Shown: positions 11,576 through 21,404 of the stretch, one piece after another
Layout: the number at the start of each line of letters is the position of its first letter
Numbering within the stretch: the stretch's first letter is position 1
NCBI GenBank assembly: GCA_030533445.1
Contig: CM060065.1
Location: 51,157,964-51,221,963 of the forward strand
From: Cyprinodon diabolis
Taxonomy: Eukaryota > Chordata > Actinopteri > Cyprinodontiformes > Cyprinodontidae
Reading direction: 5' to 3'
DNA length: 64,000 nucleotides
Position numbers and translations under genes: made by a program
Notes under the pieces: generated by a model
Databases searched by the model: none
Seen by the model: only the letters and a program-made list of their open reading frames with translations
What the model was told of the DNA's origin: nothing

Positions 11576-12857
11576 CAGTGTTGGGCACGTTACTTTGAAA
11601 AAATAATTAGTTATAGTTACTAGTTACTTCTCCCAAAAAGTAACTGAGTTACTAACTGAGTTACTCCACAATAAAAGTAACTAGTTACTAGTAAAAGTAA
11701 CTATTGCGTTACTTTTGCGTTTCTCGCCCCCGTAACCCTCACCACCCAGCCCCCACCTTCTCGCCGTGTGTTTCCAAATCCAGCTGAATAGAGCGAACGA
11801 CAAAGACAAGAACCTGCAGAGAGTTTAGCATTTATTGCAACTCAATGTAAATGACATCAGGGGGGAACGCCATGTGAAGTTTTTAACAGGGCATTCAGAT
11901 CTGGTGAGTGAATGAAATTAATAACTGGGGATGTCTAATTCTGAAATCCTGTGTGTTTGGGTTGTTATAGATACTGCAACATCTATCTATCATCTATCTA
12001 TCTAGATCTATACTCTGTGTGTGACATAAAGTATGGATCTCCATCCCTGCCACAAAGGCCATCAGATAATGTTTAAAATAAAAAATACAGTAGGTTGAAA
12101 AGGCAGAGTATCCATCCATCCATCCATCCATCCATCCATCCATCCATCCAGATTTCTCCCTTTCATTTGATCGTTCACGCTCTCCATAGTTCTCCTGTGG
12201 CGCGAGCACAGGGCGACTGTTGCGCGCCTTTAGCGAGCATGCGCATTTCCTGTCGCTTGCGCAGTGACTCTTGCCGCCTGCGCTGTGCGGAGATGCAGAG
12301 GAAACCGTATCTGATGGGGAAACGCAGCTCGACGTAACACCGGTATTTCCATCAGGAAAACGCTGTTTTGCTGCTGGAGTCCTTCTGACTCTCCATCTCT
12401 CTGTGTGTTCTGTACGTTAACACCCGCCAGCGGAAACACCCACCTACCCAACTGACAGACGGAATCTCACTATACATCAGCCATTCTCATCCTCCCGTCT
12501 CTCATGACAAGGCGCGCACCTCTGGATGACCTAAAAAATAATCTTTAATATCTCTTAAACAAAAGTAGCACAAACAATGTTTTTTCTGCACAAATCTGCA
12601 CTAACGTTGCACTAACCATTCAGTCTATTTGCAGAGTTTTTTGACGTGGGTGGGGTGTCAGCTTCACGCAGCTGCGCACGAGTCCTATCATGAAAAAAGG
12701 TTCATTGTGCGACCTGAGTAACGCGCAGTAATGGGGTGTCTGCAATGGTAACTGCGTTATAGTTACAGTCAAAGTAATTAGTTAGATTACTCTTTACTAA
12801 TACAAGGTAACGGCGTTAGTAACGCCGTTACTTTCAACGCCGTTAGTCCCATCACTG
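11576..12857 (+). mobile_element. Non-autonomous hAT element, copy A (1282 bp)
   Basis: The left end is CAGTGTTGGGCACGTTACTT and the right end reads CAGTGATGGGACTAACGGCG on the minus strand. Both subterminal regions are packed with AGTTACT/AGTAACT motifs. The flanking octamer TCCAGGTC is identical on both sides (11568-11575 and 12858-12865), a perfect hAT-type duplication. The interior carries an (ATCT) patch, a short (ATCC)n tract and a CpG-rich block (12180-12340) with no transposase. It is the sister of copy B at 15214. Confidence 0.92.
12110..12150 (+). repeat. (ATCC)n microsatellite inside hAT copy A
   Basis: About ten ATCC units. The same unit on the opposite strand forms the huge array in hAT copy B, in a comparable interior position. 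Confidence 0.95.
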
Positions 12858-13147
12858 TCCAGGTCTGACCCTGAGAACCAAGGGATTTAATAACATATTT
12901 CTAAACATTCCGTAAAAATTCTAATATTTCTAATATTTCTAAACAGTTTGGACATTTGAACACTTCGGCAAAATGCTATCTGTCAAACATCAGAGCATTC
13001 GGTATTAAAAGAAACCAGATAACCTTAATTTTTACAGTAAGCAGAGTTATGTAGATAGGAAGCATATTTGATGTTGTGGTCAAAGTTTCTATAAAAACTA
13101 TAAAAATTGTCAAACTGTCCAGCTTCTGCTGGAATTATCAGATAACT

Positions 13148-13271
13148 ATTGTTTTCCTTAGATAGAAAACTTTTAATCAATTTGACTGGATGATCTGGTG
13201 AACTGGAAAGTGCCTTGAGATGACATGTGTTGTGAATTCGGCGCTATAGAAATAAACTGAATTGAATTGAA
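13148..13271 (+). mobile_element. L2 LINE 3' terminal fragment
   Basis: Matches the last about 125 bases of the L2 at 25068-25193: TTTTCCTTAGATAGAAAACT, TGATCTGGT, AGTGCCTTGAGATGACATG and the tail AATAAACTGAATTGAATTGA. It is severely 5'-truncated, as is usual for LINE insertions. Confidence 0.88.
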
Positions 13272-15205
13272 ATTGGACAGCAAAGTGAGTCGATAAAGTT
13301 TTAATTTGTGGTTATGTTACAATCTAATCTAAGAAATATCTGACTTCTGTAAGTCTTTTCCCTTTTTTATACTGTTGTAGGTCTCCTACCTTGCCAGATT
13401 TATCTTGCAGACTATCACGCCTTGTTCCTGGTATAACTACAAGTTTGGGGGGGGGGGGTATTTCAAAGGCTGTTATTTTCATCCTCGTTGTGACTCAGCT
13501 TACAAGACTGTATAGATATCTCAGTGGCTTTGTGCCGCATTATAGCTGGCAAGTAAGAAAAAGAACACAAGGCCTGAATAAATCATCTCTGTTAAAAGGG
13601 GCACAGTGTTCTTCCTGTTAGAAATTGAAAGTCACACTTCTACTCAGCTCTGTGTCTGAAGCTGGGACTTGACCCCTGCCCTCCCTAAAAGTTAAAGGGA
13701 GTTTTGCCTTATCCGGCCACAACTCTTGACACTCCTCTACAGGGCTGGGTCGTCCTGAAGTACCCAAAAGGGTCTTTAAAGAGTACAATTACTGAGAGAT
13801 GAAAAAAGAAGACTGCCACTGGTCCTGGTCATTAAGCAAGTTGCCTGGGTAACATGCATAGCATCAACAACTAGTGACATTAGCTCTGGTATCCAGGAAG
13901 TGAGCGGAAAATAGATAACACTAGAATGAAGTCAGAGTGATTATGTGCTGCAGTGCACACTAGAGACACAATACACCACACAGACTTTTGAAAACAGGGT
14001 AAACAAAGCTAATGCACCCTATGGCATGCCTCCATCGATTTGGTATTTGGCATGAAACAATATTAATAGAGATGTTTGCAGTCGATTTTCGGTAAAGGCA
14101 AGACGACTCCTAAACTAGGCTTTAAATAGGGCTGAAATGTAACACGGCCTTCATTCAGAGTTTCATTCGTTTAGTAAACAGCGACTTCAGTGTTCTGTAA
14201 AAGACAATGCAATTTATCACACAGCATCAGTGAGTGCAGCGGGTGTGTTCTGGCTGGAAAGGTTTTATTGACTCCCTCTCCAACCGCATTCTCTGCTGTT
14301 GAAAAGACAGACATCTATACATTCTGAGGCTAGAGCTCAGACTGATGAGGAAAGCGCTTGATGAATGAAGAGGTCTTTTTCCCCCATGACACTCCTTAGC
14401 AGTACCCTCTGCCGATGCATACACATTCATGTGCACAACACCAGCCGCAACTTCCAATCAGGGAGCTGGATTGGTTCTTCTTTACCAGTCAGTGGAGGAG
14501 GAAATATGTCAGCCCCTGCTGCAGAGGAGCCTTTACAGCAATCACTTGAACAATCACCGTCCTAATGAGATAGATTCAACAGATTCCACTCCCACACACC
14601 CGAACTAACTCCCCTCCCCCGTCAGGAGGCTGGAATTCTCCCGGTGTTGCCCCTGCTGAAGGAACTAATGATTTTGCTCCTTGTCAGGCCAAATGTTAGT
14701 TAGGACATGTGCTCCTCCTATGTATGTACCAGCAGGACTGAAGATGGAGAGGCAGACTGAAGTAAAGAGCAAGAGGGAGGAGATGCTGTCACTGTGATGA
14801 AGAACATACTGCACACAATGCGTCAGACTGCTGTCTCTAAGTTCAACCTCAGTTACTATTTAGAAGGGGACTGAAGATTGCTTCTGTAGTTGCAATGACT
14901 TGGGCATGGTGTTTATGAGTGACAGAAGAAGCTATTCTTGAGGAAAGTTTTGATAAAGACATTCAACATTTTAATAAGAATTTACACCAATACATAAAAA
15001 AGAAGCAAACCGACATGGAGCTAATTACCACCAATCCTACAACCGGGTTTTCTTACACTTTCTGCCGACAAGCAACAAGTATTTTTTTTTTATCATTGTT
15101 GAAGAATATGCACCAACCCTTCTTTAAAGAACCATTTTAATGTTAGAAGAGAGGAGGGGTTTAAGGAAGGACAACCCATTAACTGTAAGATCTCACCCAA
15201 ACCGA
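13272..15205. other. Intronic sequence, nothing recognised
   Basis: No exon or repeat with readable ends. A G10 run lies near 13447. Sequence composition is less AT-rich than the transposon-laden parts, so conserved non-coding elements could be present, but this cannot be judged without alignment. Confidence 0.45.
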
Positions 15206-15213
15206 CTGAAAAC

Positions 15214-16478
15214 CAGTGATGGGAGTAACGGCGTTGAAAGTAACGGCGTTACTAACGCAGCTACCTTTTTACTGTAACTATAACGCAGTTACAATTGCTG
15301 ACACCCTGTTACAGCATTTTACTCAGGTCGCACAATGAACCTTTTCATGATGATGATGGATGGATGGATGGATGGATGGATGGATGGATGGATGGATGGA
15401 TGGATGGATGGATGGATCGATGATGGATGGATGATGGATGGATGGATGGATGGATCGATGATGGATGGATGGATGGATGGATGGATCGATGATGGATGGA
15501 TGGATGATGCATGGATGGATGGATGGATGGATGGATGGATGGATCGATCGATGATGGATGGATGATGGATGGATGGATCGATGATGGATGGATGGATGGA
15601 TGGATGGATCGATGATGGATGGGTGGATGGATGATGCATGGATGGATGGATGGATGGATGGATGGATGGATGGATGGATGGATGGATGGATGGATGGATG
15701 GATCGATGATGGATGGATGGATGATGGATGGATGGATGATGCATGGATGGATGGATGGATGGATGGATGGATGGATCGATCGATGATGGATGGATGATGG
15801 ATGGATGGATGGATGGATCGATGATGGATGGATGGATGGATGGATGGATCGATGATGGATGGATCGATGATGGATGGATGGATGGATGATGCATGGATGG
15901 ATGGATGGATGGATGGATGGATCGATGATGGATGGATGGATGATGGATGGATGGATGATGCATGGATGGATGGATCGATGATGGATGGATGGATGATGCA
16001 TGGATGGATGGATCGATGATGGATGGATGGATGATGGATGGATGATGGATCGATGATGGATGGATGGATGATGGATGGATGGATGATGCATGGATGGATG
16101 GATCGATGATGGATGGATGGATGATGCATGGATGGATGGATGGATGGATGGATGGATGGATGGATGGATCGATGATGGATGGATGGATGGATGGATGATG
16201 CATGGGTGGATGGATGGATGGATGGACTGACGGACGGATGGAAAAGATAGATATAGCTACATGTTGCAGTATCTATAACAACCCAAACACAGGATTTCAG
16301 AATTAGACATCCCCAGTTATTAATTTCATACACTCGCAAAAGTAACGCAATAGTTACTTTTACCAGTAACTAGTTACTTTTATTGTAGAGTTACTCAGTT
16401 ACTAACTCAGTTAATTTTTTGGAGAAGTAACTAGTAACTATAACTAATTACTTTTTCAAAGTAACGTGCCCAACACTG
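15214..16478 (-). mobile_element. Non-autonomous hAT element, copy B (1265 bp), filled with satellite
   Basis: Same family as copy A in opposite orientation: it starts CAGTGATGGGAGTAACGGCG and ends GTAACGTGCCCAACACTG. The flanking octamer CTGAAAAC is identical on both sides (15206-15213 and 16479-16486). About 130 bp at the left and 240 bp at the right match copy A, including GGATTTCAGAATTAGACATC. Between them, the roughly 540-bp unique interior of copy A is absent and about 0.9 kb of GGAT-type satellite stands in its place. Confidence 0.92.
15349..16242. repeat. Complex (GGAT)n array with variant units
   Basis: Almost 900 bp of GGAT units, interrupted at intervals by GATGATGG, TCGATGATGG and GATGATGCATGG variants. 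The variants recur in the same order (for example around 15500 and 15735), which indicates duplication of blocks of many units as well as slippage. The long HPSIHPSI and MDGWMDG reading frames on both strands are artefacts of the repeat. Confidence 0.97.
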
Positions 16479-16486
16479 CTGAAAAC

Positions 16487-17497
16487 TGAACTTTAATACT
16501 TAGATTCTCTGTAGTTTGGAGGTATTCTGAAGTTCACTTTGTGGTGAAACTGATTAAGTCCAGAAATAGATGCTGAAAATTGGGCTGTGTTTGATCAGTC
16601 TGATTTTATCCCACTTCAGCATCTCTTCATCCATGCCTGTGATAAGAAGGTTTTTTTGAATGGATCTGATTAAACTTTTAAGCCTCTCGTTATAAAATAA
16701 AGATTTTGTTCGAGATGAGAAATCTGCTGCCTGGTATGTTGAAGTACCAATAGTTTGCATCCAATCATTTAATTAAACTGCCTTAGTTTTGTGGAATATA
16801 TAAAAATTATGCTCTAATTTGTAGTTACCAATGCATCGTTACTTTATTTTAATTTGCCACACCAGATCTTCTTGACATTCTTTTTCCTGTTTGGTGCGAT
16901 TGCAGTTGCGGATCTTTACCTGGCTGGACCGGAGCCAAGTTATTTTTTGCTCTGCTGCGGTCCTTCTCCATCCAGTGAAGGATGGACAAGACGTACGTGG
17001 ATGGAGACGTGTGGAGGAGTAGCGGTGGATGTGGAACAGCTCTCATCGATTAACATGACAGACAAGTACTCCGCACAACGTATATGTGAGCGGGACAGAG
17101 CGCTGAGGGATTATGTGGAATCTGGGGGTTAGAGACTTTTCAAGTCTACAAGCTAAGTCAAATTTAGCCGTAGTTGGTTTTTTGTATAAATCAACTAATT
17201 TCCCCAAAATATTGTGAATCATAATATTGTGATGGCATCTTTCTAAATAGACCATAAGTCAGATGAGCTTTCTGCTGTTTCCTGATTAATCAAAACAACA
17301 TTTGTTTTTCTTTTTTGAACATTAAAAGATGTGTGACATTCTAAAATACATAAAGATGAAAAAAAGAAAAGGAAGACAGCCGTAACAGTGCAAATGCTTT
17401 TTTGGAACATTGTATTTGTAGATTACCATTACAATAGCTTGGAGTGTAATGGTAATGTTTGTTGGACTGATTACTGATATCTAGTTAGTCATATATA
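16487..17497. other. Unassigned intronic sequence with a GC-richer patch
   Basis: No exon or repeat was recognised. The part 16900-17130 is richer in GC and CpG and open on the plus strand for about 90 codons, but shows no domain, no plausible splice borders and no similarity to other parts of the window. Confidence 0.4.
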
Positions 17498-17502
17498 CAC
17501 TG

Positions 17503-18173
17503 TGTCAGGTTTGGTGGAGGTTGGAGGAGGACCCTAATGCAGAGACTGAAGCTGAAGGTGGTTTGTTGCAGATTTATTTATCCACACTGGAAAAACGATC
17601 CAGAAATAAGCAAAAATGTCTTAAATTGAGTGTATTTACCCTTAATTTGAGTAGGTAAATGAGATCATTTGCCAATGGAATGAGTATTTTTACTCTTAAA
17701 ATCAGATAATTAGATAATAAAAAAAAAACCTCCTCAAAAACCTCCTCAAACCAAGAATAAATGCACTTATTTTAAGAATGACCTATCTAGATTTTGATTT
17801 TTTCCAGTGCAAAAAAGGCAACAGAGGCAAACATCCAAAGACATAAACCCTCAGGATCCACAAAAATATGGAAAAACTTAAAACTCACTTAAAGGTGAAG
17901 AAAGGACGACGAACCAGCAAACAGTGACTGAACAGGAGGTGCATATATGGGAGAGAGAAACAAAGACCTGGCTAATCAGCAGATGGGAGCAGGTGTGAAC
18001 AGAGGAGTCTAGAAGGGAGCTAAGAGAAGGAGACTGACACAAAAGAGCAACAGAGAGCAAACAAGAAATACCTAAGAACTCAAATACAATTAAAAACAAC
18101 CAGAATAACACAAAATGGAAATAAAACCATTGAAAGCTCGAGCTAAGACTTAAACAGAACCAAAACCGTGACA
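17503..18173 (-). mobile_element. Solo LTR (probably Ty3/Gypsy-type), interrupted by a MITE
   Basis: The segment has TGTCA...TGACA ends and a 5-bp duplication CACTG on both sides (17498-17502 and 18174-18178), the signature of LTR retrotransposon integration. A second copy at 51640 has the same structure and its own 5-bp duplication. On the minus strand it contains a CATATATGC TATA-like box (near 17945) and AATAAA close to its 3' end (near 17577). Without the palindromic MITE at 17585-17809 it is about 446 bp. No internal coding region is attached, so it is a recombination remnant. The Gypsy assignment is from memory of similar fish LTRs. Confidence 0.7.
17585..17809 (-). mobile_element. Palindromic MITE, copy 1, nested in solo LTR
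   Basis: Begins CACTGGAAAAACGATC and ends TTTTTTCCAGTG. It is the same family as copies at 20633, 49878 and 54740. It interrupts the LTR between its poly(A) region and the following AAGGCAACAG; the second LTR at 51640 runs through this point without it. So the MITE inserted after the LTR. Confidence 0.8.
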
Positions 18174-18179
18174 CACTGC

Positions 18180-20054
18180 TATTGAGTATATCCAATCCTT
18201 TCTTAAAAAGTGGGAATCTTTTTAAAAGCATGACATAAAAAACGCTGCTGTTCTTCCTCTGTTTCCCTTACTTTGAAATTTAATTTGTGAACCACCAGAA
18301 AATATTATCTGATTTTACTGGAAGGGAAGATAAAATATGTTGACTAGATTTGTAGGCTTAAAATGTGATTTTGGCCTTTGAACCAACACAGTTCCTTTTT
18401 ATTTTGCTATTTTTCACATTTACACGTAATATAGAAAATTGACTTTATACACTATGATATTCCATCCTTTTCTTAAAGGATTCACAATCTGCTTTTTTCC
18501 CTCAACTTCGTGTTTCATCATGTTTTTTGTTGTTTTTTTGTGTTCTAATTCAGCTAATTTTTCATACCCTAATTTATCTTTTTTTTTTTTTTTACTTGTG
18601 TGTATTCTCATTCATGTGAATGTGATGTTAGCAATATTAGCAGTTTGCAATGGTTCATTTAGCATAGTTTTTCAGGTTTCCTAAAGAACAGGTAAAAGGC
18701 TCCACAAGCAGCAACATTTACCGACTGCCTGCAGGTGAGTTCCTGATTGTTGGAATCACATCTCTTGGTGGAATAGAGAAAGGAGTGATGAATGCAAGGC
18801 GTATTCATTTTGGTACCATTCCATAATAGACATAAATCAAGGAGGAGGACCAAAATGGCACTTTGTGAAGAGCTGGTTTGAACAAAGAGCCAAACAAACA
18901 AAAAAACAAGATACTTTCACACTCCTGACTGTTTGATAGGTTTGGGCTAAATCCCAACATTTGCACACACGTGTTAAGAGGAAAATCTATGAAGTTCAGG
19001 TGATGTCAGCTTTCAATGAATTAAGGGTTTATGCAGAAAAATGTGCAAAGATGTGCAGCAGAGCAAACAATATTCTCGAGAATATTAATCCATTCTTGCT
19101 AAAGTGTTCTCTTACTAATTTGTTAGTCTGTGACGTTGGGTTCCAAGGTTTGATGTACAAATTGAAGCTGCATATTGCTGAGTCAGTTACACCATTCATG
19201 TATCTTTGGTATGCTCGATATTGAGTGGGAATTTCTCCCCACTCTCCATTACAAAAATGCTCAAAATATTTTAAAATGCAAAGACATCTCTTGTGTTTGA
19301 GTCATATAGTTTTGGTCTGAATTTAGGTCTTTAGTGATTATTATTATAATGATGGTCTACTGCTGAATCACATGTATTCCCCTGATTAGCCATAATGATA
19401 AAAAATTCAATCACTCTTTATCTTCAGTGTCCTATCAGACAACAAAGAGTTTTCAGCTAGGTTTTGCAGCTACTTAGAGCTGCAATGAACAATATTAGAT
19501 TTTACAGCTTGACTGAGCAAAACCCTGTTCAAGCAGATGAAAAACAACCACCCGAGAACAAGGTGCTCTCAATTTTGTCAGGCCATGCAGTTTTTTTTTT
19601 ATGTAAGGTACTGAGAGATGTTTACAAGGCCAAGAATTTTTCATAACACAACCAGGGCTCAACAAATACTCATACATCAGTATTTAACATCAGGTTGCTT
19701 TAATGCATTAGAGGTTCAACATCTATACTTTCAATAATGAGGAGATAATGTGTGGAATAGTGAAAAGGAGTTCTATGTTGAATACCATAAAATCCAGATA
19801 TCAATTACAAAGCAACACTGTAACTTTTAGTCACTAGGGTAGTTAGACCTGTAACTTCCAGGCTTTAAGTTGGAAAGAAATAGCGGGATTAAACCCCTCT
19901 AGATTAAATCATACAAACCCAACAAGACACTCATACAAAAACTGGCTCACCTCAAAGACAGAATGTCGAAATAACAAAACTGAGCCTTCCACTGCTTTGA
20001 ATCCTACGTTGGAGAAGCCTTACAGAAACTACACAAATGAAAGGACAGCAAGCA
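18180..20054. other. Intronic sequence, mostly unassigned
   Basis: AT-rich, with poly-T and poly-A runs near 18580 and 19590. A diverged repeat shared with 61905-62115 lies at about 18695-18905. No exon or RNA gene was seen. Confidence 0.45.
18695..18905. repeat. Diverged repeat shared with 61905-62115
   Basis: The two regions share, in order, AGCAACA, GACTGCCTGCAGGTGA-like sequence, TGGTGGAAT, GGAGTGA/GGAATAA and a GCACTTTGT stretch followed by GGTTTGAACAA-like sequence. Ends are not definable by eye, so the class is unknown. Confidence 0.35.
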
Positions 20055-20372
20055 TTTTGTACAAGGTTTGGTAAATTGTATGTACTTATATAGCACCAAG
20101 TCAGGAGACTTGACCAAAGCACTTTACACTACATTCATTCACCCATTCACACTGATGGTGGCAAGCTACATTTTAGCCACAGCTGGCCTGGGGCTCACTG
20201 ACAGAAGCAGGGCTGCCATACACTGGCGCCACCGGGCCCTCTGACCACAATGCAGGTGAAGTGTCTTGCCCAAGGACACGACAATGAATGTCAGAGCCGG
20301 GGCTTGAACCGTCAACCCTTCGATTTCAGGGCAAACTCCTACATCCAACGCCACTGTCGCCCCAGTCGACAC
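20055..20372. repeat. Interspersed repeat, class uncertain
   Basis: Contains ACTTATATAGCACC, AAGCACTTTACACTACATTC, GTGTCTTGCCCAAGGACAC and a CGACAGTGGCG-type end on the minus strand. From memory, this block is a common dispersed repeat in teleost genomes. It has no coding capacity and no second copy in this window. Confidence 0.5.
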
Positions 20373-20632
20373 CCCAGAGGATAGATGGTTTGATAGAGGG
20401 GTAAATAAAGCTAGCGCTCAACAAAGGTGGAGCAATGCGTTTTCTGTAGTTTCTACAACTCTATCTTGGAACTCATTCTGAAGATCTTACATAAGGATAC
20501 TTGTTGTGATTCAAATAGCCAAATACAAAAACCATAGAAAAATACAGACTCCAACAACGCAGAAGTGTTTATTAGGAAAGGCCTCCAGATTCCTGAAAAA
20601 CCTCATCTCCCTAGCTATAGATTGCCTGGTTA

Positions 20633-20895
20633 CACTGGAAAAGTCATTTTTTCTTAAAATAAGTGAATTTTTCTTGGATTGAGGAGGTAAAAGAGACAGT
20701 ATGCCAATGGAACAAGACAATTTACACTTAAAATAAGAAAACACTATTGTATGTCTTATTTCAAGTGCATATTATCTAATTATCTTATTTTAAGAGTAAA
20801 AGTATTCATTCCATTGGCAAACTATCTCATTTACCTGCTCAAATTAACACTTAATATAGGAAATTTTTACTTATTTTTAGATTGTTTTTCCAGTA
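20633..20895 (+). mobile_element. Palindromic MITE, copy 2
   Basis: Starts TA-CACTGGAA and ends TTTTTCCAGTA-TA. The left half (CTTAAAATAAGTGAATTT, then GCCAATGGAACAAGAC) is roughly the reverse complement of the right half (TTCCATTGGCAAACTATC, then TTTTTACTTATTTTTAG), giving a foldback structure. Confidence 0.8.
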
Positions 20896-21329
20896 TACTG
20901 TAGCTCTCATGTTTAACGGTGACTCAGGCCGCTGTAGCCAGGCTGCCATAATACCATACCTGAACATCTAATATTTACAACAGCTTGGCTTCAAGAAAGG
21001 AGGAACACAAGATCTGCCGCTCCTACAGCTAAAAAAAAAATGGCTGAAACACCCAGTAACTGGCTAAACTGCTCTGATGAGCCCTGTTTCAGCTGCCACA
21101 TTTATATGAAAGCTTGAGGATTTTGTAAAAACAACATGGGAACAGCAGTCAATGGTTTTGGCTAATAGGGGTGGTGTAATGGTGTGGATATAATCGCTCC
21201 TCACTACAAAACCTCTCAACAGAATAGAGGGTTTATTTTGATGTTTTTTTTTTTTATTTAGATGGTAAAGATTAGATGTCTTCTTACAGTTTGAGTAAAA
21301 TTATCTCCTTTTGATTTACAAACCTGGAT
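20896..21329. other. Sequence between MITE and L2; L2 5' limit unclear
   Basis: No gene seen. The last part may already belong to the L2 5' region, but the boundary cannot be placed without a second full-length copy. Confidence 0.4.
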
Positions 21330-21404
21330 TTTTTGGATGGTGCAGCTCTTCTTTCTAGGAATCTGGCCACATTTATTAGTCCTCCAAAACCCTGACCACC
21401 CAGG

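Noticed and set aside
15319..16339. Open frames of 248-338 residues rich in HPSIHPSI or MDGWMDG on both strands
   Set aside because: They are translations of the GGAT satellite in all frames. They have no independent start context, and the array is a simple repeat inside a hAT element.
16900..17132. A coding exon in the GC-richer patch
   Set aside because: It is open for about 90 codons, but there is no recognisable domain, no convincing splice sites and no conserved neighbour.
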